Assembly: GCA_036568605.1 (NCBI GenBank)
Contig: DATCSE010000531.1
Coordinates: 1 to 10,533 of the forward strand
Reading direction: 5' to 3'
Length of the DNA stretch: 10,533 bases
Origin: DATCSE01 sp036568605
GTDB lineage: Bacteria; Pseudomonadota; Gammaproteobacteria; Burkholderiales; Burkholderiaceae_C
Below, piece by piece: positions 1 to 8,119 of this stretch (position 1 is its first letter; the number at the start of each line of letters is the position of its first letter). The position numbers were made by a program, and so were the translations under genes. The notes beneath the pieces were generated by a model. That model searched no databases. It worked only from the letters and a program-made list of their open reading frames with translations, and was not told where the DNA came from.

Positions 1-1
1 C

Positions 2-1411
<1,410 letters not shown>

Positions 1412-1430
1412 GGCCGCGACGACGTGAGAC

Positions 1431-1458
1431 GACGAAGGGCCCGCGAGGGCCCTTCGTC
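1431..1458. terminator. Hairpin between convergent clpA and mtfA, likely bidirectional terminator
   Basis: A perfect 12-bp inverted repeat (GACGAAGGGCCC at 1431-1442 and its complement at 1447-1458) encloses a GCGA loop. It begins 20 bases after the clpA stop, and its right arm overlaps the last two stop-codon bases of mtfA on the other strand, so it could end transcription from both sides. Neither strand has a U-tract after the stem, so it is not a classical intrinsic terminator. It may act with Rho, or protect 3' ends. Confidence 0.7.
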
Positions 1459-2239
1459 ATGCTGCGATTCGCGTGGCGGGATCCTGCTTGAAGTAGCTCG
1501 CGAGCAGCGCGTAAAGCGCTGGATGCTCCAGCCTCAGCTCATGCGGCGCGACGAAGAACGCTTCGGCCGCGACCGCAAAGAACTCCTCCGGCGCCTCGGC
1601 TGCATACGGATCCAGCAGCGTCTCGTCGTCACCGCTGTCGACGCGGTCGCAGAACGTGTCGTACTCGGCGCCGAGCACGCGCACCCACTCGTCGAGCGCT
1701 TCCCGGTCGGATAGCACCGGGATGCCGTCGGCATCGCCGTTGCGCATGTCCAGCACGTGAACGAACTCGTGGATCACGACGTTGTAGCCGGCCTCGGCCG
1801 ATTCGCCGGCCTCGGCCACATCGCGCCACGACAGCATCACCGGCCCGCCGTGCATCGCCTCGCCTGAGAGCTCCTCATCGTACTGGTGCACGATGCCATC
1901 GTCGTCCATGACCTCGCGCTTGGCGACGACCGCGTCCTCGTGCACGACGATGCCGACGAAGCTGTCGTAGCACTCCAGTCCCAGGTACAGGATGGGCAGG
2001 CAGGCTTGCGCGGCGATCGCGACCGCCATCGTGTCGTCGACCACGAGGCCGCCGACGCCGGTGAATTCCTTGCTGGCGAGGAACAACGTCGCGAGCTCAC
2101 GCAGGCGTGCGGCCTCGGTCTCGTCCGGCAGATTCAGGAACGGGAAGCGCGCAAGCGTCAGCTCCCACAGCGCATCGGGGATCGCGCGGCGCTGCAGCGT
2201 GCGCTCGGTGCGCCAGCGCTTGAACCAGGATCCGACCAC
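1457..2239 (-). CDS. mtfA: MtfA-family zinc-dependent peptidase (Mlc titration factor A)
   Basis: The 260-residue protein is close to the usual MtfA length. It carries a gluzincin-like site, HEFVH at residues 157-161 in the context NVVIHEFVHVLD, followed by MRNGDADG. Downstream, PEEFFAVAAEAFF (about 218-229) supplies the probable third zinc ligand, most likely Glu219 by spacing from E. coli MtfA. Family knowledge: E. coli MtfA is a cytosolic metallopeptidase that binds the glucose repressor Mlc; whether Mlc is a partner here is unknown. No signal peptide is visible. The start is GTG at 2237-2239, 12 bases after the lpxH stop, with no clear Shine-Dalgarno sequence, which suggests translational coupling. 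It is the last gene of the minus-strand cluster and ends in the hairpin facing clpA. Confidence 0.9.
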   Translation of the reverse strand: MVGSWFKRWRTERTLQRRAIPDALWELTLARFPFLNLPDETEAARLRELATLFLASKEFTGVGGLVVDDTMAVAIAAQACLPILYLGLECYDSFVGIVVHEDAVVAKREVMDDDGIVHQYDEELSGEAMHGGPVMLSWRDVAEAGESAEAGYNVVIHEFVHVLDMRNGDADGIPVLSDREALDEWVRVLGAEYDTFCDRVDSGDDETLLDPYAAEAPEEFFAVAAEAFFVAPHELRLEHPALYALLASYFKQDPATRIAA

Positions 2240-2251
2240 GGCGCGTTTTGC

Positions 2252-3049
2252 TCAGAGGGAGAGCGCGGCGTCGGGCGTGATGCGGTGCAGCCCGTCGTCC
2301 CGCCAGCGCAGCACCTCGGCGCGTGGCGTGCTGCCGTGGTCCAGCTCCCAATCGCTGAGCACGTGGCGCTCGTAGCCGTCGGGGCGACGCTCGTCGCCCG
2401 GGCGGTGCGTGTGGCCGTGGATCAGCGCGGACGCGTTCGCCGCCTTCATCCAAGCCGTCGCGGTCGCCGCATCGACATCGACCCAGTCCGCCGGCGCGCG
2501 CTGCGCGTGCATGCCGGCGCTTTGCTCGCGCATCTGGCGCGCCAGAGCGCGTCGCTGCGCCAGCGGGCGTGCGAGCTGCTCGGCCTGCCAGGCGGGGTTG
2601 CGCACGACGCGCCGAAACGCCTGGTACTCGACGTCGGCGATGCACAGGGCATCGCCATGGCTCAGCAGCAGACGCTGGCCGAAGGCCTCGACGACAGTCG
2701 GATCCGGCAACGCGTGCACGCCCGTGTCGCGCAGGAGCGCATCGCCGACGAGGAAGTCGCGATTGCCGACCATGAAGCCGACATAACGCTGCGCCGCCGC
2801 TTGCGAGAGCACCGCGGCACAGCGCGCCTCGAAGCCCTCATGGCGGGCGTCATCGCCGACCCAGACTTCGAACAGGTCGCCGAGGATCAGCACCGCATCG
2901 GCATCCGTGCCGAGCAGGTAGCGCTGCCACGTCTCGAAGCCGCGCGGCGTGTCGTCCGCCAGGTGCAGGTCGCTGATGAAGTCGATCGTGCGCCACGCGG
3001 CCGGGGCCGACAGCTGATGCGCAGGAGGTGCAGCGGGCGGCGAGTCCAT
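2252..3049 (-). CDS. lpxH: UDP-2,3-diacylglucosamine diphosphatase LpxH
   Basis: Hydrolyses UDP-2,3-diacylglucosamine to lipid X and UMP in lipid A synthesis, at the inner face of the cytoplasmic membrane. The 265-residue product has all the calcineurin-like phosphoesterase metal motifs in order: SDLHL (26-30), GDLFEVWVGDD (57-67), GNRD (95-98), HGD (131-133) and HGHTHRP (211-217). The E-V-W after GDLF and the ending HGHTHRP fit LpxH better than generic phosphoesterases. The ATG at 3047-3049 is preceded by GGAG at a rather long distance. It gives a Pro/Ala-rich extension of about 20 residues before the first beta strand that E. coli LpxH lacks. No ATG or GTG lies closer to the domain, so the extension may be real. 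It lies 25 bases after ppiB and 12 before mtfA, probably in one operon. Confidence 0.95.
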   Translation of the reverse strand: MDSPPAAPPAHQLSAPAAWRTIDFISDLHLADDTPRGFETWQRYLLGTDADAVLILGDLFEVWVGDDARHEGFEARCAAVLSQAAAQRYVGFMVGNRDFLVGDALLRDTGVHALPDPTVVEAFGQRLLLSHGDALCIADVEYQAFRRVVRNPAWQAEQLARPLAQRRALARQMREQSAGMHAQRAPADWVDVDAATATAWMKAANASALIHGHTHRPGDERRPDGYERHVLSDWELDHGSTPRAEVLRWRDDGLHRITPDAALSL

Positions 3050-3074
3050 CTCCGCAGCGGTTCTCCGGCGAGCC

Positions 3075-3581
3075 TCAGGCGGCGACGCGCTTCGCGCTGA
3101 CGATCACGACGTCCTCGGTCGGGACATCGCCGTGGCCGCCGCGGTTGCCGGTCGCGACCTTCTCGATCGCGTCGACCACATCCTGTCCGGACACGACCTT
3201 GCCGAACACCGCATAGCCCCAGCCCTGCGGCGTCTCGGACTTGAAGTCGAGGAAGCCGTTGTCGGTCGCGTTGATGAAGAACTGCGCGGTCGCCGAGTGC
3301 GGTACCGAGGTGCGTGCCATCGCGATCGTGTAGTGCGCGTTCTTCAGGCCGTTGTTCGCCTCGTTCGTGATCGGCGCCTTCGTGGGCTTCTGCTTCATGC
3401 CCGGCTCGAAGCCGCCGCCCTGGATCATGAAGCCGGGGATCACGCGATGGAACACGGTGCCGTCGTAGTGGCCGGCGTCTACGTATTCGAGGAAGTTGCG
3501 GCTGGACACCGGCGCCTTCGCCTCGTCGAGCTCGATGCGGATCATGCCCTTGCTGGTTTGCAGGTCGACTTGTGTGCTCAT
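3075..3581 (-). CDS. ppiB: Cytoplasmic peptidyl-prolyl cis-trans isomerase B (cyclophilin)
   Basis: Catalyses cis-trans isomerisation of X-Pro peptide bonds during folding. The 168-residue cyclophilin domain contains GTVFHRVIPGFMIQGGG (41-57), with the catalytic set Arg46, Phe51 and Gln54, and the core segment HSATAQFFIN (95-104). EPGMKQKPTK and ITNEANNGLKN closely resemble E. coli PpiB. There is no signal peptide, so it is cytoplasmic. I chose the ATG at 3579-3581 because AAGGA lies seven bases upstream; a GTG at 3614 in the same frame would add 11 unconserved residues and overlap the ppiA stop. As in other bacterial PpiB, a Phe (FLDF) stands near the position of the cyclosporin-contacting Trp of human CypA. 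It follows ppiA after 29 bases and shares long stretches of near-identical DNA with it. Confidence 0.95.
   Translation of the reverse strand: MSTQVDLQTSKGMIRIELDEAKAPVSSRNFLEYVDAGHYDGTVFHRVIPGFMIQGGGFEPGMKQKPTKAPITNEANNGLKNAHYTIAMARTSVPHSATAQFFINATDNGFLDFKSETPQGWGYAVFGKVVSGQDVVDAIEKVATGNRGGHGDVPTEDVVIVSAKRVAA
3411..3470. repeat. Copy 1 of a 60-bp near-identical block shared by ppiB and ppiA
   Basis: Aligned by eye with 3941-4000, this block differs at 2 of 60 positions. It encodes the catalytic loop (Y-D/N-GTVFHRVIPGFMIQGGG). A second exact match of 23 bases lies at 3196-3218 and 3729-3751, encoding GYAVFGK. These come from paralogous coding sequence and are not a mobile repeat. Confidence 0.85.
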
Positions 3582-3588
3582 GATGCTG

Positions 3589-3593
3589 TCCTT
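3589..3593 (-). promoter_or_regulatory. Shine-Dalgarno sequence of ppiB (decides the start)
   Basis: On the minus strand AAGGA lies seven bases before the ATG at 3581. It selects this ATG over the upstream in-frame GTG at 3614, which has no comparable site and overlaps the ppiA stop codon. Confidence 0.75.
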
Positions 3594-3610
3594 GCTCTCT
3601 TTCGTGGCGG

Positions 3611-4186
3611 TCACTTCTCGATCGTGGCCTTGTTGATGACGACCGGCGTCAGCGGCACGTCGTCGTGCATGCCGCGGCTGCCGGTGGGAACGACGCGGAT
3701 CTTGTCGACCACGTCCATGCCCGAGATCACCTTGCCGAACACCGCATAGCCGTTGCCGTCAGGCGAGTTGGCGGCATCCAGGCGTGGGTTGTCCTGCACA
3801 TTGATGAAGAACTGCGAGGTTGCCGAATTCGGATCCCGCGTGCGTGCCATCGCGACCGTGCCGCGCGCGTTGCTCAGGCCGTTGCGGCTTTCGAGCGGGA
3901 TCGGCGCGCGCGTCGTTTTCTCGGTCATGTCGGCGGTCATGCCGCCGCCCTGGATCATGAAGCCCGGGATCACGCGATGGAACACGGTGCCGTTGTAGTG
4001 CCCGTCCTTCACGTACTGGACGAAGTTGTCGACCGTCTTCGGCGCCTTCGCCTTGTCGAGCTCGATCACGATGTCGCCGGCACTGGTCGCGAGCTTGACC
4101 TTCTGCGCGTGGGCGGCCACGCTGGCGCCCAGGCCGAGTGCGCCGGCGACAGCGAACGCGGCAACGCGCGGGAGGATGCGGGTCAT
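3611..4186 (-). CDS. ppiA: Periplasmic peptidyl-prolyl cis-trans isomerase A (cyclophilin)
   Basis: An exported cyclophilin that isomerises prolyl bonds in periplasmic proteins. The 191-residue precursor begins with a clear Sec signal peptide: Arg-containing n-region, hydrophobic stretch FAVAGALGLGASVA, and an A-H-A cleavage site after residue 27. The mature part is one cyclophilin domain: GTVFHRVIPGFMIQGGG (66-82, with Arg71, Phe76, Gln79), VAMARTRDPNSATSQFFIN (111-129) and GYAVFGKVISGMDVVDKI (146-163). The ATG at 4184-4186 has AGGAG six bases upstream. The frame stays open further upstream into the TPR gene, but the signal peptide and ribosome site fix this start. It lies 59 bases after the TPR gene and 29 before ppiB, its cytoplasmic paralogue. 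The linkage suggests duplication with one copy keeping or gaining an export signal. Confidence 0.95.
   Translation of the reverse strand: MTRILPRVAAFAVAGALGLGASVAAHAQKVKLATSAGDIVIELDKAKAPKTVDNFVQYVKDGHYNGTVFHRVIPGFMIQGGGMTADMTEKTTRAPIPLESRNGLSNARGTVAMARTRDPNSATSQFFINVQDNPRLDAANSPDGNGYAVFGKVISGMDVVDKIRVVPTGSRGMHDDVPLTPVVINKATIEK
3941..4000. repeat. Copy 2 of the 60-bp cyclophilin block (in ppiA)
   Basis: Direct repeat of 3411-3470, offset by 530 bases, with mismatches only within the AGCC(C/G)GGGAT and CGT(T/C)GTAG segments. Both copies lie in the same frame of their genes. Confidence 0.85.
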
Positions 4187-4192
4187 TCGGGT

Positions 4193-4197
4193 CTCCT
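4193..4197 (-). promoter_or_regulatory. Shine-Dalgarno sequence of ppiA (decides the start)
   Basis: AGGAG on the minus strand, six bases before the ATG at 4186. It supports starting ppiA at the signal peptide, although the same frame is open upstream as far as 4798. Confidence 0.75.
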
Positions 4198-4245
4198 GTT
4201 CAAGTGGTCGTCGTGATGCGCGTTTTGCTATCGAGCGATCGTCAT

Positions 4246-4845
4246 TCACTTGGCCGCCGATGCCGCCGCGGCTGGCGCGTCGCTCTTGCGCTTGTACAGC
4301 TCGCGCGCCAGCGCGAGCTTGTTGTCCAGCGCCGCATTCGTCGGATCGAGCTGGCGGGCCTTCGCGTACGACTGGCTGGCCAGTGCCGCGTAGACATCGC
4401 CGAGATTCTCGTGCGCGATCGCATAGCCTGGGTTCGCGCGCACCGCCTGCTCCAGCGTGACTCGGGCGCGTCCGTAGTCGCCGTTCGCGGCGTACAGCGC
4501 GGCGAGGTTGTTGTACGGCTCGGGCAGGTCCGGGTAGTCGTCGACCAGTTTCTGGAAGATAGTGATCGCCTCGGTGCCGCGACGCAGGTCCGCGAGGATC
4601 ACGCCCTTCGTGAACCGCATCGGCACATCGTTCGGTCGAGTCGCGAGGTAGGCATCGGCCTTCTGCAGTGCGGCGGCGGACTGGCCCGCGTAGTGCAGCC
4701 GGTGCACCTCGGCGAGCACGCCGCTCGATGCCGATGTGGCGTTCGATTGCGCGTTCGCAGACGAAGCCGACGGGATCGTCTGCGCCGCGATGCAGCACGA
4801 CAACGTCGACAGCGCGATGGCGATCAGGAGGCGGCAGCGGACCAT
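4246..4845 (-). CDS. Exported tetratricopeptide-repeat protein of unknown function
   Basis: 199 residues. The N-terminus (MVRCRLLIAIALSTLSCCIA) is a signal sequence: basic start, hydrophobic core, and a likely signal peptidase I site after Ala21 (I-A-A before Gln). A low-complexity Ser/Ala/Asn linker (22-42) follows. The rest is about four TPR-like helical pairs (roughly 43-75, 76-109, 110-143, 144-173) with typical signatures such as PEPYNNLAALYAANGDYGRAR and the LDP turn. An Ala/Lys tail ends the protein. The role is unknown; TPRs usually mediate protein-protein contacts. It is the first gene of the minus-strand cluster, directly before periplasmic ppiA, so a periplasmic scaffold or assembly role is conceivable but only inferred. 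The start is ATG at 4843-4845, with no clear Shine-Dalgarno. Cys17 and Cys18 do not form a good lipobox. Confidence 0.85.
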   Translation of the reverse strand: MVRCRLLIAIALSTLSCCIAAQTIPSASSANAQSNATSASSGVLAEVHRLHYAGQSAAALQKADAYLATRPNDVPMRFTKGVILADLRRGTEAITIFQKLVDDYPDLPEPYNNLAALYAANGDYGRARVTLEQAVRANPGYAIAHENLGDVYAALASQSYAKARQLDPTNAALDNKLALARELYKRKSDAPAAAASAAK

Positions 4846-4986
4846 CGGCGCAACGGCGAACAGCGTGATGAGGTGGGATCGGTTGGAGGATTCCGGCGGC
4901 CGCTCACCATCTTGTTCAATGGTGTGATGCGCTACTGGTAGCCCGGGGAAGGGCCGCTATACTGAATCGATTGTAGTGCAGGCCCC
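4846..4986. other. Divergent intergenic region between the TPR operon and cysS
   Basis: These 141 bases must hold the promoters of both divergent units. On the plus strand I see a good -10 candidate for cysS. On the minus strand TTGAAC (complement of 4914-4919) could be a -35 element, but no convincing -10 follows at normal spacing. I see no coding potential here beyond chance open frames. Confidence 0.6.
4935..4963 (+). promoter_or_regulatory. Probable sigma70-type promoter of cysS
   Basis: TATACT at 4958-4963 matches five of six bases of the -10 consensus. Seventeen bases upstream, CTGGTA at 4935-4940 is a weak -35 (three of six). Initiation near 4970 would give a very short leader of about 16 bases before the cysS ATG, with only a weak AGG as ribosome site. 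Confidence 0.5.
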
Positions 4987-6390
4987 ATGACACTTCGCGT
5001 CCACAACACCCTCACGAGGGAACTGGAAACCTTCACGCCGATCGAGCCGGGGCACGTGCGGATGTACGTGTGCGGCATCACGATCTACGACCTGTGCCAC
5101 GTCGGTCACGCGCGTTTCCTGATCGCTTTCGACGTCATCTATCGCTGGCTGCGTACGCTGGGTTATCGCGTGACCTACGTGCGCAACATCACCGACATCG
5201 ACGACAAGATCATCAAGCGCGCGCTCGAGCGCGACATCCCGATCCGGCAGCTCACCCGCGAGATGACGGTCGAGCTGCACCGCGATGTCGCCGCGCTCGG
5301 CATCGAGCCGCCCACGCATGAGCCGCGCGCGACCGAGCACATCGGCGCGATGCTCGCGCTGATCGCCACGCTCGAAGAGAAGCAGCTCGCCTACCGCGCG
5401 AGCAGCGGCGACGTGAACTTCGCGGTCCGCAAACTGCCCGGCTACGGCAAGCTCTCGGGCAAGTCGCTGGACCAGCTGCGTGCCGGCGAGCGCGTCGCGG
5501 TGCTCGACGGCAAGGAGGATCCGCTGGACTTCGTCCTCTGGAAGGCCGCGAAGGACAGCGAGCCCGAGGACGCGAAGTGGGACAGCGGCTTCGGCCGCGG
5601 CCGACCGGGCTGGCACATCGAATGCTCGGCGATGTGCAAAGCGATCCTCGGCGAGCGCTTCGACATCCACGGCGGCGGCGTCGACCTCGTGTTCCCGCAC
5701 CACGAGAACGAGATCGCGCAGAGCGAGGGCGCGAGCGGCCAGCCGTTCGTCAACTACTGGCTGCACAACGGGCACCTGAACATCGACAACGTGAAGATGT
5801 CGAAGTCGCTCGGCAACTTCTTCACGATACGCGACGTGCTGAAGAGCGTGGACGGCGAGACGCTGCGCTTCTTCATGCTGCGCGTGCATTACCGCAGCCC
5901 GTTCAATTTCAGCGACACGCTGCTGTCGGAGTCGCGCAGTGCGCTGCACCGCCTGTACACCGCGCTCGACGGCATCGAGCTGCCCGCGGCGCTGCCCGAG
6001 ATCGATTGGACCCAGCCGCAGGCCGCTGCCTTCCGTGCGGCGATGAACGACGACTTCAACACGCCCGTCGCGGTTGCAGTGCTGTTCGAGCTCGCAGCCG
6101 AGCTGAACCGCACGCGTTCGGTCGAAACCGGCGCGCTGCTGAAAAGCCTGGGCGCGACGCTCGGGCTGCTGCAGCAATCGCCGCGCGCGTATCTGCAGCA
6201 GGGCAGCGCGGTGGCGGAAGATCACATCCTCGAGCGCATCGCCGCGCGTGCCGAAGCGAAGAAGAATCGCGATTTCGCGCTGGCCGACAAGATCCGACAT
6301 GACCTGCTGGCGGACGGCATCGAGTTGCAGGATTCGGCCACCGGCACCACGTGGACCCGGTCGCGACAGAAGACCCGCGAAGAGGCCTGA
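4987..6390 (+). CDS. cysS: Cysteine--tRNA ligase
   Basis: Class I aminoacyl-tRNA synthetase that activates cysteine and charges tRNA-Cys in the cytoplasm. The 467 residues match the usual length (about 460). The zinc-site residues expected from E. coli CysS are all present: Cys29 in MYVCGIT, Cys213 in WHIECSAM, and His238 and Glu242 in FPHHENEIAQ. The HIGH motif is HVGH (38-41) and the KMSKS motif is exact (270-274). RNITDIDDKIIKRA (66-79) and GRPGWHIECSAM are further signatures. The C-terminal DALR-type helical and anticodon-binding parts are complete and end in GTTWTRSRQKTREEA. The start ATG lies just upstream of the conserved N-terminal strand. The glycosylase ATG begins five bases after the stop, so the two are probably co-transcribed. 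Confidence 0.98.
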   Translation: MTLRVHNTLTRELETFTPIEPGHVRMYVCGITIYDLCHVGHARFLIAFDVIYRWLRTLGYRVTYVRNITDIDDKIIKRALERDIPIRQLTREMTVELHRDVAALGIEPPTHEPRATEHIGAMLALIATLEEKQLAYRASSGDVNFAVRKLPGYGKLSGKSLDQLRAGERVAVLDGKEDPLDFVLWKAAKDSEPEDAKWDSGFGRGRPGWHIECSAMCKAILGERFDIHGGGVDLVFPHHENEIAQSEGASGQPFVNYWLHNGHLNIDNVKMSKSLGNFFTIRDVLKSVDGETLRFFMLRVHYRSPFNFSDTLLSESRSALHRLYTALDGIELPAALPEIDWTQPQAAAFRAAMNDDFNTPVAVAVLFELAAELNRTRSVETGALLKSLGATLGLLQQSPRAYLQQGSAVAEDHILERIAARAEAKKNRDFALADKIRHDLLADGIELQDSATGTTWTRSRQKTREEA

Positions 6391-6395
6391 CGCCG

Positions 6396-7034
6396 ATGCC
6401 GCAGATCACGCCCGACTATTGGGACGATGCGTGCAAGCATCTGGGCCGGCGCGACCGCGTGATGCGCAAGCTGATCCCGCAGTTCCCGGAAGGCCGGCTG
6501 CAGAGCCGCGGCGATGCCTTCACGACGCTGGCGCGCTCGATCGTCGGCCAGCAGATCTCGGTGAAAGCGGCACAAGCCGTCTGGGACCGCTTCGCAGCGC
6601 TGATGGACGAGCCATCGACGCGGCTGTCGCCGGCCGCGGTGCTCGCGCTCGAGCGCAGCGACCTGCGCGAAGCCGGGCTGTCGGCCCGCAAGGTCGAATA
6701 CCTCGGCGACCTCGCGCATCACTTCGTCTCCGGTGCGGTGCACGTGCGCCAGTGGCAGCAGATGGACGACGAGGCGATCATCGAGGAACTGGTCGCGATC
6801 CGCGGCATCGGCCGCTGGACGGCCGAGATGTTCCTGATCTTTCACCTGATGCGGCCCAACGTGCTGCCGCTGGACGACATCGGTCTGCTCAAGGGCATCA
6901 GCGTCAACTACTTCAGCGGCGAGCCCGTGTCGCGCGCCGAGGCCCGCGAAGTGGGCGACGCCTGGGCACCGTTTCGTTCGGTTGCCACGTGGTACATTTG
7001 GCGCAGCCTCGACCCACTGCCGGTCGAGTACTAA
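6396..7034 (+). CDS. AlkA-like DNA-3-methyladenine glycosylase (HhH-GPD family)
   Basis: Base-excision repair glycosylase expected to remove alkylated purines such as 3-methyladenine. The 212 residues have the HhH-GPD fold: an N-terminal helical part with ARSIVGQQISVKAA (46-59), and a helix-hairpin-helix LVAIRGIGRWTAEMF (132-146). The loop VLPLDDIGLLKG (156-167) follows, where one of Asp160/Asp161, probably the second, is the catalytic Asp by analogy with AlkA Asp238. It lacks the N-terminal mixed alpha/beta domain of E. coli AlkA (282 residues), so it is the short form. I chose the ATG at 6396; the upstream in-frame GTG at 6351 lies inside cysS and adds 15 unconserved residues. A weak AGAGG precedes it at the end of cysS. 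Substrate range cannot be read from sequence. Confidence 0.93.
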   Translation: MPQITPDYWDDACKHLGRRDRVMRKLIPQFPEGRLQSRGDAFTTLARSIVGQQISVKAAQAVWDRFAALMDEPSTRLSPAAVLALERSDLREAGLSARKVEYLGDLAHHFVSGAVHVRQWQQMDDEAIIEELVAIRGIGRWTAEMFLIFHLMRPNVLPLDDIGLLKGISVNYFSGEPVSRAEAREVGDAWAPFRSVATWYIWRSLDPLPVEY

Positions 7035-7108
7035 GAAGGCGCCCGTGCGGCTGCACGACACGATCGCTTCGCAGCCGGTGCGCTCAACAACATCGTCGTT
7101 GATGCCGC

Positions 7109-7112
7109 AGGA
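7109..7112 (+). promoter_or_regulatory. Shine-Dalgarno sequence of accA
   Basis: AGGA nine bases before the ATG at 7122, the clearest ribosome site on the plus strand in this window. The 87-bp gap before accA (7035-7121) otherwise holds only a weak 7-bp inverted repeat (7048-7054 with 7071-7077) and no convincing promoter. Confidence 0.65.
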
Positions 7113-7121
7113 AATAATCCG

Positions 7122-8093
7122 ATGAACAAACGCCATTTCCTCGACTTCGAGCAGCCGGTCTCCGAGCTCGAAGCGAAGATCGAAGAGCTGCGCTATGTGC
7201 AAAGCGAATCGGCAGTCGACATCTCGGAAGAGATCGACCGTCTCGGCAAGAAGAGCCTGCAGCTCACGAAGGACATCTACGCGAGCCTGAGCCCCTGGCA
7301 GGTCACGCAGATCGCGCGGCACCCGCAGCGGCCGTACACGCTGGACTACGTCAACGAGATCTTCACCGACTTCCAGGAGTTGCACGGCGACCGCGCGTTC
7401 GCCGACGATCAGTCCATCGTCGGCGGCCTCGCGCGCTTCAACGGCCAGGCCTGCATGGTGCTAGGCCACCAGAAGGGCCGCGACACCAAGGAGCGCGCGG
7501 CGCGCAACTTCGGCATGTCGCGTCCCGAGGGCTACCGCAAGGCGCTGCGGCTGATGAAGGTGGCCGAGAAGTTCGGCCTGCCGATCTTCACGTTCGTCGA
7601 CACGCCGGGCGCGTACCCCGGCATCGGAGCCGAGGAGCGCGGCCAGTCGGAAGCGATCGGCCGCAACATCTTCGAGATGGCGCAGCTCGAGGTTCCGGTC
7701 ATCGTGACCATCATCGGCGAAGGCGGCTCGGGCGGTGCGCTCGCGATCAGCGTCGGCGACCAGCTGCTGATGCTGCAGTACTCGATCTACTCGGTGATCT
7801 CGCCGGAGGGCTGCGCGTCGATTCTGTGGAAGACGGCCGAGCGCGCATCGGAAGCGGCCGAAGCCTTGGGCATCACCGCGCATCGACTGAAGGCGCTGGG
7901 CCTGGTCGACAAGATCGTCAACGAGCCGGTCGGCGGCGCGCACCGCGATGCCAAGCAGATGGCCGCGTTCCTGAAGCGCGCGCTGAACGATGCGCTGCGC
8001 CAGGTCAGCGACCTGAAGCCCAAGGAACTGCTGCAGCGCCGCTACGAGCGACTGCAGGCCTACGGCCGCTTCAGCGACACGAAAGAGCGCTGA
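7122..8093 (+). CDS. accA: Acetyl-CoA carboxylase carboxyltransferase subunit alpha
   Basis: With AccD it transfers the carboxyl group from carboxybiotin to acetyl-CoA, giving malonyl-CoA for fatty acid synthesis. The 323 residues match the usual length (about 320). The N-terminal coiled helices (FEQPVSELEAKIEEL) and the crotonase-type core are complete: ELHGDRAFADD (86-96), FVDTPGAYPGIGAEERGQ (158-175) and IGEGGSGGALAISVGD (198-213). The backbone Gly pairs of GAYPG and GSGGAL form the expected oxyanion sites. IYSVISPEGCASILW (222-236) is also typical. No zinc finger is present, as expected, since that belongs to AccD. The ATG at 7122 follows AGGA. tilS follows directly, with its frame open across the accA stop codon. 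The accA-tilS-lysC order is conserved in Burkholderiales as I recall. Confidence 0.98.
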   Translation: MNKRHFLDFEQPVSELEAKIEELRYVQSESAVDISEEIDRLGKKSLQLTKDIYASLSPWQVTQIARHPQRPYTLDYVNEIFTDFQELHGDRAFADDQSIVGGLARFNGQACMVLGHQKGRDTKERAARNFGMSRPEGYRKALRLMKVAEKFGLPIFTFVDTPGAYPGIGAEERGQSEAIGRNIFEMAQLEVPVIVTIIGEGGSGGALAISVGDQLLMLQYSIYSVISPEGCASILWKTAERASEAAEALGITAHRLKALGLVDKIVNEPVGGAHRDAKQMAAFLKRALNDALRQVSDLKPKELLQRRYERLQAYGRFSDTKER

Positions 8094-8119
8094 ACGACGC
8101 GGCCATTCCCGAGCCTCGC

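Noticed and set aside
1886..3100. 404-codon plus-strand open frame across mtfA and lpxH
   Set aside because: Antisense to two genes with intact catalytic motifs; no recognisable protein.
3611..4798. A 395-residue fusion of an upstream sequence to PpiA
   Set aside because: The frame is open by chance through the TPR gene; a strong AGGAG and signal peptide fix the PpiA start at 4186.
4780..4800. Lipoprotein lipobox in the TPR protein (Cys17-Cys18)
   Set aside because: The residues before each Cys (T-L-S and L-S-C) fit the lipobox poorly, and an I-A-A site for signal peptidase I follows at once.
4138..4941. 267-codon plus-strand open frame across the TPR gene
   Set aside because: Antisense to a TPR protein with signal peptide; Arg/Val-rich product without motifs.
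4970..4975. TACAAT on the minus strand as a -10 for the TPR operon
   Set aside because: No -35-like hexamer at 16-18 bases upstream on that strand (it would lie within the cysS start), and it overlaps the cysS initiation region.
4957..6300. 447-codon open frame on the minus strand across cysS
   Set aside because: Antisense to a complete, motif-verified cysS; its product is rich in Arg, Ala, Val, His and Asp with no recognisable domain, as expected for a codon-position shadow in GC-rich DNA.
7048..7077. 7-bp inverted repeat in the gap before accA
   Set aside because: Short stem with a 16-base loop and no U-tract; expected by chance in GC-rich DNA.
6222..7385. 387-codon minus-strand open frame over cysS end, glycosylase and accA start
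   Set aside because: Crosses three real genes on the other strand and has no domain signature.
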